A stretch of 18,074 nt of DNA, from positions 1 through 18,074 of the forward strand of contig JAIWNN010000133.1 of the NCBI GenBank assembly GCA_020216805.1, written 5' to 3'. Below the pieces are notes generated by a model. The model searched no databases and was not told where the DNA came from. It worked only from the letters and a program-made list of their open reading frames with translations. This stretch comes from Desulfarculus sp. (GTDB lineage: Bacteria > Desulfobacterota > Desulfarculia > Desulfarculales > Desulfarculaceae). Positions 9,199 through 16,022 of the stretch are shown piece after piece; within the stretch, counting starts at the first letter, position 1; the number at the start of each line of letters is the position of its first letter. Made by a program: the position numbers and the translations under genes.

Positions 9199-9379
9199 AT
9201 TCCACCCCCAGTAAACGCCGCTTGAATTGAAGCCATCGGGCTGGGGCCCAAGGAAGAATCCAACTTCGCATTCTTCGCCCCTGGCTAACGCGGTGCACCG
9301 CCACCGACCGTGGCCGCCGGATGAGGGGTGGATTTGCCTGCGGGGCTGGGTTACCATTATCGCCCAAAAGAAAATCGGC
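9199..9379. other. Non-coding stretch before the HAD phosphatase gene
   Basis: No convincing reading frame is present on either strand. The open frames here are Pro/Arg/Gly-rich and lack ribosome binding sites. A possible but poor promoter for the next gene is TTGCCT (9334-9339) with CATTAT (9355-9360), whose 15-nt spacer is short. Confidence 0.4.
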
Positions 9380-9396
9380 GGGGACGCTGCGTCCCC
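9380..9396 (+). promoter_or_regulatory. Small hairpin abutting the ribosome binding site of the HAD phosphatase gene
   Basis: A perfect 7-bp stem GGGGACG-CTG-CGTCCCC is followed immediately by the Shine-Dalgarno AGGAG (9397-9401). Pairing next to the site could tune translation initiation. No ligand-binding structure is apparent. Confidence 0.35.
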
Positions 9397-9409
9397 AGGA
9401 GTCCCGGCT

Positions 9410-9892
9410 ATGACCCCTCTCCCCGTCAAAATTTCACTTTTCGTTACCGACGTGGACGGAACCCTCACCGACGGCGGCATGTACTACACCGCCGAAGGCG
9501 AGTACATGAAGCGCTTCGATACCCGCGACGCCAAGGGCCTGGAGCGTCTACGCGCCGCCGGGGTGGAGGTGGCCATCGTCACCCAAGAGGCCAGCCCCAT
9601 CGTGCTGGCGCGGGCGGCCAAGATGGGCCTGGCCCGGGTCCACATCGGCGAGCGTGACAAGCTGGGGCGGGTCAAGGCCATCTGCGCCGAGTTGGGCATT
9701 GACCTGGCCGCCGTGGCCTACGTGGGCGACGACGTCAACGACCTGGAGGTGATGGCCGCGGTGGGGCGTTCCTTCGCCCCGGCCGACGCCCAGCCGCCGG
9801 TGGCGGAGGCGGCCAGCGTGCGCCTGACCCGGACCGGCGGTCATGGCGCGGTGCGCGAGGCCGCCGAGTGGGTCCTGGCCCATGCCCTCTGA
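9410..9892 (+). CDS. KdsC-like HAD phosphatase, resembling KDN/Neu5Ac-9-phosphate phosphatases
   Basis: A 160-residue HAD-superfamily phosphatase of the cap-less C0 type, which works as a tetramer on 8- or 9-phosphates of Kdo or nonulosonic acids. The nucleophile motif is FVTDVDGT (Asp14, acid/base Asp16), followed by the family-typical LTDGGMYYTAEGEYMKRFDTRDAKGLERL. Motif II is IVTQEAS, where KdsC usually has ITGR. Motif IV is VGDDVND (GDD at 106-108). GGMYYxxxGEYMKRF resembles the KDN-9-phosphate phosphatase of Bacteroides. The ATG at 9410 has AGGAG 8 nt upstream. The stop overlaps the next gene's ATG by 11 nt, so the pair is translationally coupled. With a NeuB-like synthase 6 kb away, a sialic-acid-type substrate is as plausible as Kdo-8-phosphate. 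Family sure; substrate unsure. Confidence 0.82.
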   Translation: MTPLPVKISLFVTDVDGTLTDGGMYYTAEGEYMKRFDTRDAKGLERLRAAGVEVAIVTQEASPIVLARAAKMGLARVHIGERDKLGRVKAICAELGIDLAAVAYVGDDVNDLEVMAAVGRSFAPADAQPPVAEAASVRLTRTGGHGAVREAAEWVLAHAL

Positions 9893-11231
9893 GCCGGCCC
9901 CGGCCTGGCTGCTGGCCACCTCTCAGCCCTTGCTGCGGGAGCTGGTGCCGGTGGCCGAGGCCATGCTCGCCCAAAACGCCTTCCGCCCGGTCTTCATCCC
10001 CGCCACCCCCCAAATGCGCGCGGTCTGCCAGGAAACCGCGCCGGCGGGGGCCCAGGTCCTGGATCCGCCCTGGCCCTCGGAACCCCAGCCGGGCCGCCTG
10101 GCCGCCGGTCTGGACCGCCGTCTGCCCCTGCCGCTGCTGGCTTGGCGCTGGTCTCGCCGCCGCCTGGGCGCGTCGTTGGCCTGGGCCCGGGAACGGGTGC
10201 GCCTGGATCCGCCGGCCGCGGTCCTGGCCGGCTGCGACCGCATCCTGGCCGGCCTGCCCTTCCTGGGCGCGGCCAAGGCCGCCGGCCGCCCGATCTTGCT
10301 GGCGCCCTACGCCCTGTCCGGCGACGACTGGCAGCGGCGGCGGCAGAGCCCCTTCCACCGTCTGGACCAGGGACCCCACCGCAGCTTGAAAACCCGCCTG
10401 GCCCAGCAGCACCCGGACCAAGTCTGCCAGACCCCGGCGGGCCCGCTATTCTTTTATCCTCCGGCCACCCTGCTGGCCTTGCGCTCCCTGGGTCTGCTGC
10501 CCGCGCGGCCCTGGCTGTTGGGTGGCAGTCTGGCCGACCGGGTGGCGGTGGCCGGCGAGGAGGACCGGGAGCGCCTGCTGGCCCTGGGCCTGGCCGAGGA
10601 CCGGGTGGTGGTCACCGGCCAGCCCAGCCTGGACCTGCTGTTGGCCGCAGGGCGCGACCGTCACCGTCTGCGCGACCTGCTGGTGACCCGCCATGGTCTG
10701 GACTCTCGCCGCCCCCTGGCGATTTGGGCGGTGCCCCCCATGGATTGGATGGAGTTCGATGACGAGGCGTCCTATTGGCGGGCCTTACGATCCTGGGCCC
10801 AGGCCCTGGGCGGCCTGGAGCTGAACCTGCTCTGGTCCCTGCACCCCAAGAGCGAATCCCCGCTCTACCGCGAGCTGGCGGAACAAACCGGCGGCAGGCT
10901 TCTGACCGAACCCATGGCCGAGGCCCTGCCCGCCGCCGACCTGCTGGTGGCCGCCGGCTCCAGCACCCTGCGCTGGGCGGCGATGCTGGGCATACCGGCC
11001 CTGGACACCCTGTTCTACCGTCAGCGCGGCGAGGGGTTCGCCGACTACCCCGGCGTGGAATTCGTCGCCGAGCCGGCCCAGGCCGCCCGCGCCGCCCTGA
11101 GTCTGCTGACCGACCCGGGCCTGCACCGCTCCCGGGCCCAGGCCCAAAGGCAGCGAGGCGCGCGCCTCTGCGCCCTTGACGGTCAAGCCTGTCCGCGCAT
11201 AGTGGACTTGGCCCGCCAGCTCGCGGGCTGA
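9882..11231 (+). CDS. GT-B-fold sugar enzyme (UDP-GlcNAc 2-epimerase/glycosyltransferase-like)
   Basis: A 449-residue protein with two Rossmann-like halves. The junction GSLADRVAVAGEEDRERLLALGLAEDRVVVTGQPSLDLLL is the 'd-x-x-x-v-x-G' to 'v-v-G-P-x-x-D' text seen in UDP-GlcNAc 2-epimerases and related capsule glycosyltransferases. The C-terminal half has LNLLWSLHPKSES and [28 protein letters not shown], the donor-binding loop pattern with an acceptor-side Ser-Ser-Thr. The N-terminal half is unusually Pro/Arg/Leu-rich and harder to place. I chose the ATG at 9882 because upstream Met codons would overlap the phosphatase gene further; the 11-nt overlap indicates coupling. There is no transmembrane helix. 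It could be a glycosyltransferase or a hydrolysing epimerase of NeuC type; the sequence does not decide. Confidence 0.6.
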   Translation: MPSEPAPAWLLATSQPLLRELVPVAEAMLAQNAFRPVFIPATPQMRAVCQETAPAGAQVLDPPWPSEPQPGRLAAGLDRRLPLPLLAWRWSRRRLGASLAWARERVRLDPPAAVLAGCDRILAGLPFLGAAKAAGRPILLAPYALSGDDWQRRRQSPFHRLDQGPHRSLKTRLAQQHPDQVCQTPAGPLFFYPPATLLALRSLGLLPARPWLLGGSLADRVAVAGEEDRERLLALGLAEDRVVVTGQPSLDLLLAAGRDRHRLRDLLVTRHGLDSRRPLAIWAVPPMDWMEFDDEASYWRALRSWAQALGGLELNLLWSLHPKSESPLYRELAEQTGGRLLTEPMAEALPAADLLVAAGSSTLRWAAMLGIPALDTLFYRQRGEGFADYPGVEFVAEPAQAARAALSLLTDPGLHRSRAQAQRQRGARLCALDGQACPRIVDLARQLAG

Positions 11232-11241
11232 GCGGCACGGT

Positions 11242-11270
11242 TTGACCCTGGGGGCAGGATCAAGTATGTT
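11242..11270 (+). promoter_or_regulatory. Sigma70-type promoter of the methyltransferase gene
   Basis: TTGACC (11242-11247, five of six) is separated by exactly 17 nt from TATGTT (11265-11270, four of six). It lies 10 nt after the stop of the preceding gene and would give a leader of about 118 nt to the ATG at 11395. It implies that the methyltransferase is not purely dependent on the upstream pair. Confidence 0.55.
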
Positions 11271-11394
11271 TGCCGGGATCGGCCTGGCGGTCACCCCGGA
11301 GCCGAAAAAATAACAACAAGTTACGACGGTAGTCCACCCTGGGCGCACGGTTCGGCGTCCATCTTGCCGGCGGGCCGACCGAGCTGGAACAGAC

Positions 11395-12321
11395 ATGAGC
11401 ACCAAGCTGGAATTTAGCTTCCGCGATCTCTGGGACATCAACATCAAACGTAATTTGATCAACAAGTTCCGGCTGTTCCTGGGACGATTGGCCGTCAAGT
11501 ACAAAGCGACGCCATTCTATGAGAGCTATGCCAATCGATTCACGGCCCGAAAGCGGGAACGCCTGAGCCCGGAGGAGGTCGCGGACCTGACCGCCTTCCA
11601 GGTGTCGACGGTGGGTGGCACCATCGAGCGTCGCTCGTGCCTGGCTCTGGACGACGCGGTCCTCGCCCACCCCGAGACCGCGCAGGATTACCAGCGAGCG
11701 GCCTTGTGGTGTCGGAACCTGCTAGCCGAGCGGCGGGGTGAAATCAGGTCGATGATCAACGTGGGCGCTCGGGTGGACATCGTTTCCAGCTATCTGGCCC
11801 CCCTGTTCCCGGAGGTCGAATTCATATCGGTGGATTTCCAACCCAACCTGGCCGAGCACAACGCCATGCTGCCCCAGAGCCCCAACTGGCGTTTCATCAG
11901 CGGCTACGCCCTGGATCTTTTCGAGTCCCGCCAGGTCACCGCCGATCTCGTCCTGTTCGCCTCCACCGCCTGCCTGTTCACCGGACCCGAGCTTCGCCAC
12001 TATCTGGCGGCCTTGAGTAGGTTCGCCAAATACTTGGTCTTCGAGGAGGCCTGGTCTCCCCCGGCCAAGGATCTGCGGCTTTACAAGGTCATCCGGCCCG
12101 AGGACGTGGATCCCAACCAACCCTACCTGGGCGGCAAGTACAACATCTATCATCATAATTATTTGGAATTGCTAAAAGAAGCCGGGTTTGAGGTGCTCTT
12201 CTCGCGCCTGGTTCCCGAGCCCCGCCGAGAGAGCTTCCTCCTGGAGTTGGCGGCTTACAACCGCTTGCTGGCCGTGAACCCGTCCGGTCAGGCTGCGGGG
12301 GGCGGCTCCGGGGCGAGGTAA
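11395..12321 (+). CDS. Putative class I SAM-dependent methyltransferase of the polysaccharide locus
   Basis: A 308-residue protein. An N-terminal basic, helix-rich part (1-115) has clearly lower G+C at its start than its neighbours. A Rossmann-like core follows (about 118-225): SMINVGARVDIVSSYL, then FISVDFQPNLAEHN, where Asp147 is placed as the ribose-binding acidic residue, then ADLVLFASTACLFTG and KYLVFEEAW. Motif I is degenerate: NVGARVD has one Gly where GxGxG is usual. The tail continues with NIYHHNYLELLKEAGFEVLFSRLV, the common C-terminal strand of these enzymes. The ATG at 11395 has only a weak ribosome binding site. The 3' end overlaps the convergent capsule gene by 34 nt. The neighbours suggest a sugar or terminal-residue O-methyltransferase; an inactive relative is possible. 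Confidence 0.6.
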   Translation: MSTKLEFSFRDLWDINIKRNLINKFRLFLGRLAVKYKATPFYESYANRFTARKRERLSPEEVADLTAFQVSTVGGTIERRSCLALDDAVLAHPETAQDYQRAALWCRNLLAERRGEIRSMINVGARVDIVSSYLAPLFPEVEFISVDFQPNLAEHNAMLPQSPNWRFISGYALDLFESRQVTADLVLFASTACLFTGPELRHYLAALSRFAKYLVFEEAWSPPAKDLRLYKVIRPEDVDPNQPYLGGKYNIYHHNYLELLKEAGFEVLFSRLVPEPRRESFLLELAAYNRLLAVNPSGQAAGGGSGAR

Positions 12322-13850
12322 AACTCGCGCAGCGCCTGAGCCAGTCGCTTGGCGTTCTCGGACGCGGAGACGCCGGTGATCTCGCGCGCCACGTGCTCCA
12401 AATAGGCCCGCTTTCCAACCTGCTCCAAGGCCCAGACATAGCGGCGCAGCCGTTCCGGGTCAGGGCGGCAGCCCTGGCGCACCTTTTCCATGGCCTCGGC
12501 CAGGGCGGCCATGGTCGGCGTGTGGAAGACGCCCTCGCAGCCCTTGTACCAGGGATGACCGAAGACCAAGGCTGGCTTGCCCAGCACCACCGCCTCCCAG
12601 CCCGCGGTCCCGGTGACCACCGCCACCGCCTGGCAGGCCCGGATCAACTCCCCGGCGGGAAAGGTCACCGGCGCCAGGTCCACCTGGGGCAGGCTGACCA
12701 GGTCGTCGTAGAAAACCGGCGAACGGCTGTAGCTGCCACGATAGAAATACAGGAAATGACTGCCGTGCTCCTTGACCAGGATCCGCCAGCCTTCAGGCAG
12801 GGCGTGGGCCAGCATCTCCACCATCAGGTACTGGTCGACGAAGACCCCGCCGTCGGGGCTGGTGGTCTTTTCGGGCTGGTAGTGCAGGGGCGCGAAGATG
12901 AAGGGGCGGCTTAGGTCCGGCGGGCGGCAGAGGGACTGGTAATGCTGCTGGAGGGCCTGGTTGCGCCGCTGGGCCAGGGCCCGGTGCCGTCGCCAGGCCG
13001 GTCCGCTGATGAACGAGCGTTCCAACCTGGTTTCGCGCAACTTGATGTAGTTGGGCGGCGCTGGGCGGCTGGCGTTGGTTCGGACCTGGCGGGCCAGGTC
13101 GACCAGGCGGCCGGGGTGGCGCAGGTAGCCCAACCCTTGCCGCCACCAGGGGGCCCGGGGCTGCATTTTATTGGACTGCCACTGCACCCAATATGGTTGG
13201 GGGGCTTGGGCCGGCTGGGTGATGCGGATGAGTTCGCGCTCCGCGTCCTCCGACAGGGCTAGGCCGGCCGAGCTGGGACGCTCCAAGGCCTGGGCGTAGG
13301 CGGCGGCCACCGCCGGATACTGGTATTCGAAGCGTTCCAGGGGAAAGACCAGGCGCAAGGGCGGGGCCTTGTGGAAGTGGACCATGCGCAGGCCCCAATG
13401 GGCGCAAAGGGCGTAGATGGCGTAATCGTAGATGGCGTGCGGAGACTCCGGAAAGACCACCAGGTCGGGGCTAAGGCGGCGCAGAACCCCGCCCCAGTAG
13501 GCCAACAGCCGCCGCCAGTGGCGCATGCGTTCGGCCAGGCTGAAGCAGTGGCCGGGGTCCATGCGGTCCATCATCCACAGGGCGATGGCCTGGTGAAAGG
13601 CCAGCCCGCTCAACAGGGCCTGGTCCACCGGCAGGGGCGTCAGATCGGTCATTTCCGGGGCCGGGATGCCCCGCGCCGCCGCCATGTTGTCGTGGAAAAC
13701 GACCCCGGGGAAGCTCTCGCACACCGCGGGGCGATGCTCCGCCTCCATCACCCAGTAGACCGGCCGCCAGCCGTCCCGCCGCTGGAGCTCGCGAAAGACC
13801 TCCAGCCATTCCGGCATCAGGCCCTCCACCACCATGACCTTGACCGTCAT
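12288..13850 (-). CDS. Capsular polysaccharide synthesis protein (PF05159-like, KpsC/KpsS relative)
   Basis: A 520-residue cytoplasmic protein with no transmembrane helix. The C-terminal half carries the capsule-synthesis pattern: FIFAPLHYQPEKTTSPDGG, then VDQYLMVEMLAHALPEGWRI with VKEHGSHFL, then LIRACQAVAVVTGTAGWEAVVLGKPALVFGHPWYKGCEGV, the conserved glycosyltransferase-like loop ending in a Gly-His-Pro-Trp motif. Members of this family include KpsC and KpsS, which build the Kdo linker on the lipid end of exported capsules, but more distant members have other acceptors. The ATG at 13850 shares bases with the stop of the wzt gene (ATGA, 4-nt overlap), so the two are translationally coupled and probably act on the same polymer. 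Its 3' end runs 34 nt into the convergent methyltransferase gene. The exact sugar added is unknown. Confidence 0.72.
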   Translation of the reverse strand: MTVKVMVVEGLMPEWLEVFRELQRRDGWRPVYWVMEAEHRPAVCESFPGVVFHDNMAAARGIPAPEMTDLTPLPVDQALLSGLAFHQAIALWMMDRMDPGHCFSLAERMRHWRRLLAYWGGVLRRLSPDLVVFPESPHAIYDYAIYALCAHWGLRMVHFHKAPPLRLVFPLERFEYQYPAVAAAYAQALERPSSAGLALSEDAERELIRITQPAQAPQPYWVQWQSNKMQPRAPWWRQGLGYLRHPGRLVDLARQVRTNASRPAPPNYIKLRETRLERSFISGPAWRRHRALAQRRNQALQQHYQSLCRPPDLSRPFIFAPLHYQPEKTTSPDGGVFVDQYLMVEMLAHALPEGWRILVKEHGSHFLYFYRGSYSRSPVFYDDLVSLPQVDLAPVTFPAGELIRACQAVAVVTGTAGWEAVVLGKPALVFGHPWYKGCEGVFHTPTMAALAEAMEKVRQGCRPDPERLRRYVWALEQVGKRAYLEHVAREITGVSASENAKRLAQALREFYLAPEPPPAA

Positions 13851-15139
13851 GCGCCATCGCTCCCGCTGGGCAATCCCCGGGGCGGCGCGGGTTCGGCGCG
13901 CCAGTCGTATTCATCCACGAACACCCCCGGCGGCAGCTTACCGGTGCCATAGAAATCACCGGAGGAAACCTCCAGCAGCGCCGCGTCATGGATGCGGTCG
14001 GCCCGCTCCCCCTGCACCGTGGCCGTCACCCCCAATTGATAGGCGCCAGGGGCCAGGCGCAGACGCGGCACTCGGCACACCAGGCATCCGCGCGGTGGCA
14101 AGCTCAGGAAATCCTGGCCAACGATGACCGACTCCATTTGCATCAACCGCTGGCCCATTTGGCTGTTCACCCAAAACCAGACCGATACGTTGTTCAGCGG
14201 CTCCCCTTTGGGCGCGATGTAGTCAAAGACGAAATCCACCGTGTCGCCGGTGGCCGTCGTTTCCAGTTCCCGCCCCTCGGGCGTGCGCAGCTTGAAGCCG
14301 GTGAATCGCAGGGCGCCGTTGCCGCTGCGGTCGGTGACCTGGTCCAGGGGGGTGCTCTGGGCCTTTTCCATGCTGGCCTGGTAATACTTGCGCACGATGT
14401 CGTCTGGCGCACCGTCGTCCACCAGCCGGCCCTGATTCAGCCAGATGGCCCGGGAGCAGAGGTTGGTGACCGCCTCCAGGTTATGGCTGACGAACAAAAT
14501 GGTGCGCCCCTCGCTGGCCACCGAACCCATCTTGCCCAGGCACTTGCGCTGGAAAGCCGCGTCGCCCACCGCCAGAACCTCGTCCACGATCAGGATCTCC
14601 GGTTCGAGATGGGCGGCCACCGCGAAGGCCAGACGCACAAACATGCCGCTGGAGTAGAACTTCACCGGGGTGTCGATGAAGCGGGCCACCCCCGAGAATT
14701 CCACGATCTCCTCGAACTTGGCGTCCACCTCGGCTTTTTTCATGCCCATGATGGCGCCGTTGAGGTAGATGTTCTCGCGTCCGGAGAGCTCGGGGTGGAA
14801 GCCGGTGCCCACCTGGAGCAGGCAGCCCAGCCGCCCCCGCACCAGGGCCTGGCCGGTGGTGGGTTCGGTGATGCGGGCCAGGATCTTGAGCAGAGTGGTC
14901 TTGCCGGCGCCATTGCTGCCGACGATGCCCAACACCTCGCCGGGCTGCAGGTCCAGATCCAGGTCGCGCAGGGCCCAGAGGGTCTCCGCCTCGCTGGCCT
15001 GGCTGAGGCTGCGGCGCAGATAGCGGAAGGGCGCCAGCAACCGCCCGCCCAGGCTGCGCACCCCGGCCGCCCGCTCCTCGGCGACGCCCAGGCGGTAGCG
15101 CTTGCCCAACCCCCGCACCTCGATGGCAGGTTGCGTCAT
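13847..15139 (-). CDS. wzt: Polysaccharide ABC exporter, ATP-binding subunit with C-terminal Wzt domain
   Basis: A 430-residue ATPase of the O-antigen/capsule ABC-2 exporter. Walker A is GSNGAGKT (74-81), signature YSSGMFVRLAFAVAAHL, Walker B EILIVDEVLAVGD followed by FQRKC, and switch His in SHNLEAV. All are the classic Wzt/KpsT/TagH text. Residues about 275-415 form an extra beta-rich C-terminal domain (SGNGALRFTGFKL, TGDTVDFVFDYIAP, VSVWFWVNSQMGQRL, LAPGAYQLGVTATV) of the Wzt_C type, which in E. coli O8/O9a recognises the modified non-reducing end of the polymer before export. Short KpsT-type ATPases lack this domain. The ATG at 15139 has GGAAG 4 nt upstream and lies 17 nt after the wzm stop. 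The stop overlaps the next gene's start by 4 nt. Confidence 0.93.
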   Translation of the reverse strand: MTQPAIEVRGLGKRYRLGVAEERAAGVRSLGGRLLAPFRYLRRSLSQASEAETLWALRDLDLDLQPGEVLGIVGSNGAGKTTLLKILARITEPTTGQALVRGRLGCLLQVGTGFHPELSGRENIYLNGAIMGMKKAEVDAKFEEIVEFSGVARFIDTPVKFYSSGMFVRLAFAVAAHLEPEILIVDEVLAVGDAAFQRKCLGKMGSVASEGRTILFVSHNLEAVTNLCSRAIWLNQGRLVDDGAPDDIVRKYYQASMEKAQSTPLDQVTDRSGNGALRFTGFKLRTPEGRELETTATGDTVDFVFDYIAPKGEPLNNVSVWFWVNSQMGQRLMQMESVIVGQDFLSLPPRGCLVCRVPRLRLAPGAYQLGVTATVQGERADRIHDAALLEVSSGDFYGTGKLPPGVFVDEYDWRAEPAPPRGLPSGSDGA

Positions 15140-15156
15140 GCTTCTTCCGCCATGGC

Positions 15157-15990
15157 CTAGAGCAGGTCCACGATGTTGCGCTCGGTGCGGGCGAAAAAGA
15201 ACGCTCCGCTGACCAGGGCCAGGGCCACGATGCCGCTGGAGATGACCAAGGCCAGGTCCGGGGCCGGCCCGCTGCCCAACAGGCTCCAACGGAAGCCTTC
15301 GATCACCCCCACCATGGGGTTGAGCCGATATAGGAACCGGTAGGCCTCGGGGACCATGCTGGAGGGATAGACCACCGGGGTCAGGTACATGAAGACCTGG
15401 AGCAGGTGCTCCACCGCGAAGCTGACATCGCGGTATTTGACCGCCAGGGTGGCCAACCAGAGGCCGGCGGCCAGGGCGGTGGCCAAGGCCAGCAGGAGGA
15501 ATGCCGGCAGAAACACCACCTGCCAACCGGGGAAGACCCCATAATAGACCATCATCAGCAGGACGATGACGAAGGCCATGAAAAAATCCACCAGGCCGGT
15601 GAAGGCGGTGGACAAGGGCACCACCAGGCGGGGGAAATAGACCTTGGAGATGACGCCCATGTTGGAGACCAGGCTGCCGGCGGATTTGCTCACCGCCACG
15701 GTGAAGAACTGCCAGGGCAACAGCGCCGCGAAGCTGAACAAGGGATAGGGCAGTCCATCGGAGGCGAAACCGGCCATGCGGCCAAAGACCAAGGTGAACA
15801 CCACCATGGTGATGAACGGCTTGAGAACGATCCACAACGGGCCCAGGGCCATCTGGCGATAGCGGCCCTTGATCTCGCGCCAGACCAGAAAATAGAGAAG
15901 CTCTCGGAATTCCCAGACCTCCCCCAGGCGCAGGGCGGCCCAGCCGCGATGGGCCTTGATGATCACGCTATGCTGGGGTTGGCTTTCCAT
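15157..15990 (-). CDS. wzm: Polysaccharide ABC exporter, permease subunit (Wzm type)
   Basis: A 277-residue ABC-2 membrane protein, usual family length 255-280. After an amphipathic N-terminus (WAALRLGEVWEFRELLYFLVWREIKGRYRQ, the family 'RDlk.RY' region), about six hydrophobic segments follow: ALGPLWIVLKPFITMVVFTLVF, PLFSFAALLPWQFFTVAV, LVDFFMAFVIVLLMMVYY, VVFLPAFLLLALATALAAGLWL, VEHLLQVFMYLTPVVYP and LALVISSGIVALALVSGAFFF. The sequence LTPVVYPxSMVPEAYRFLYRLNPMVGVIEGFR is a strong family marker. With Wzt it forms the channel that carries lipid-linked polysaccharide across the inner membrane. The ATG at 15990 has GAGG 5 nt upstream and follows the NeuB-like gene after 32 nt. Confidence 0.93.
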   Translation of the reverse strand: MESQPQHSVIIKAHRGWAALRLGEVWEFRELLYFLVWREIKGRYRQMALGPLWIVLKPFITMVVFTLVFGRMAGFASDGLPYPLFSFAALLPWQFFTVAVSKSAGSLVSNMGVISKVYFPRLVVPLSTAFTGLVDFFMAFVIVLLMMVYYGVFPGWQVVFLPAFLLLALATALAAGLWLATLAVKYRDVSFAVEHLLQVFMYLTPVVYPSSMVPEAYRFLYRLNPMVGVIEGFRWSLLGSGPAPDLALVISSGIVALALVSGAFFFARTERNIVDLL

Positions 15991-16022
15991 CCGCGCCTCG
16001 GGTTTGCTGGCCCTGCCCGGCT

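Noticed and set aside
9031..9480. A 149-codon minus-strand frame in the gap between clpB and the phosphatase gene.
   Set aside because: There is no ribosome binding site, no recognisable domain, and it overlaps the start of a well-supported plus-strand gene. The opposite strand carries the transposase-like text.
15991..16022. A frameshifted remainder of the NeuB SAF domain.
   Set aside because: Only 32 nt separate the NeuB stop from the wzm start, far too short for a domain in any frame.
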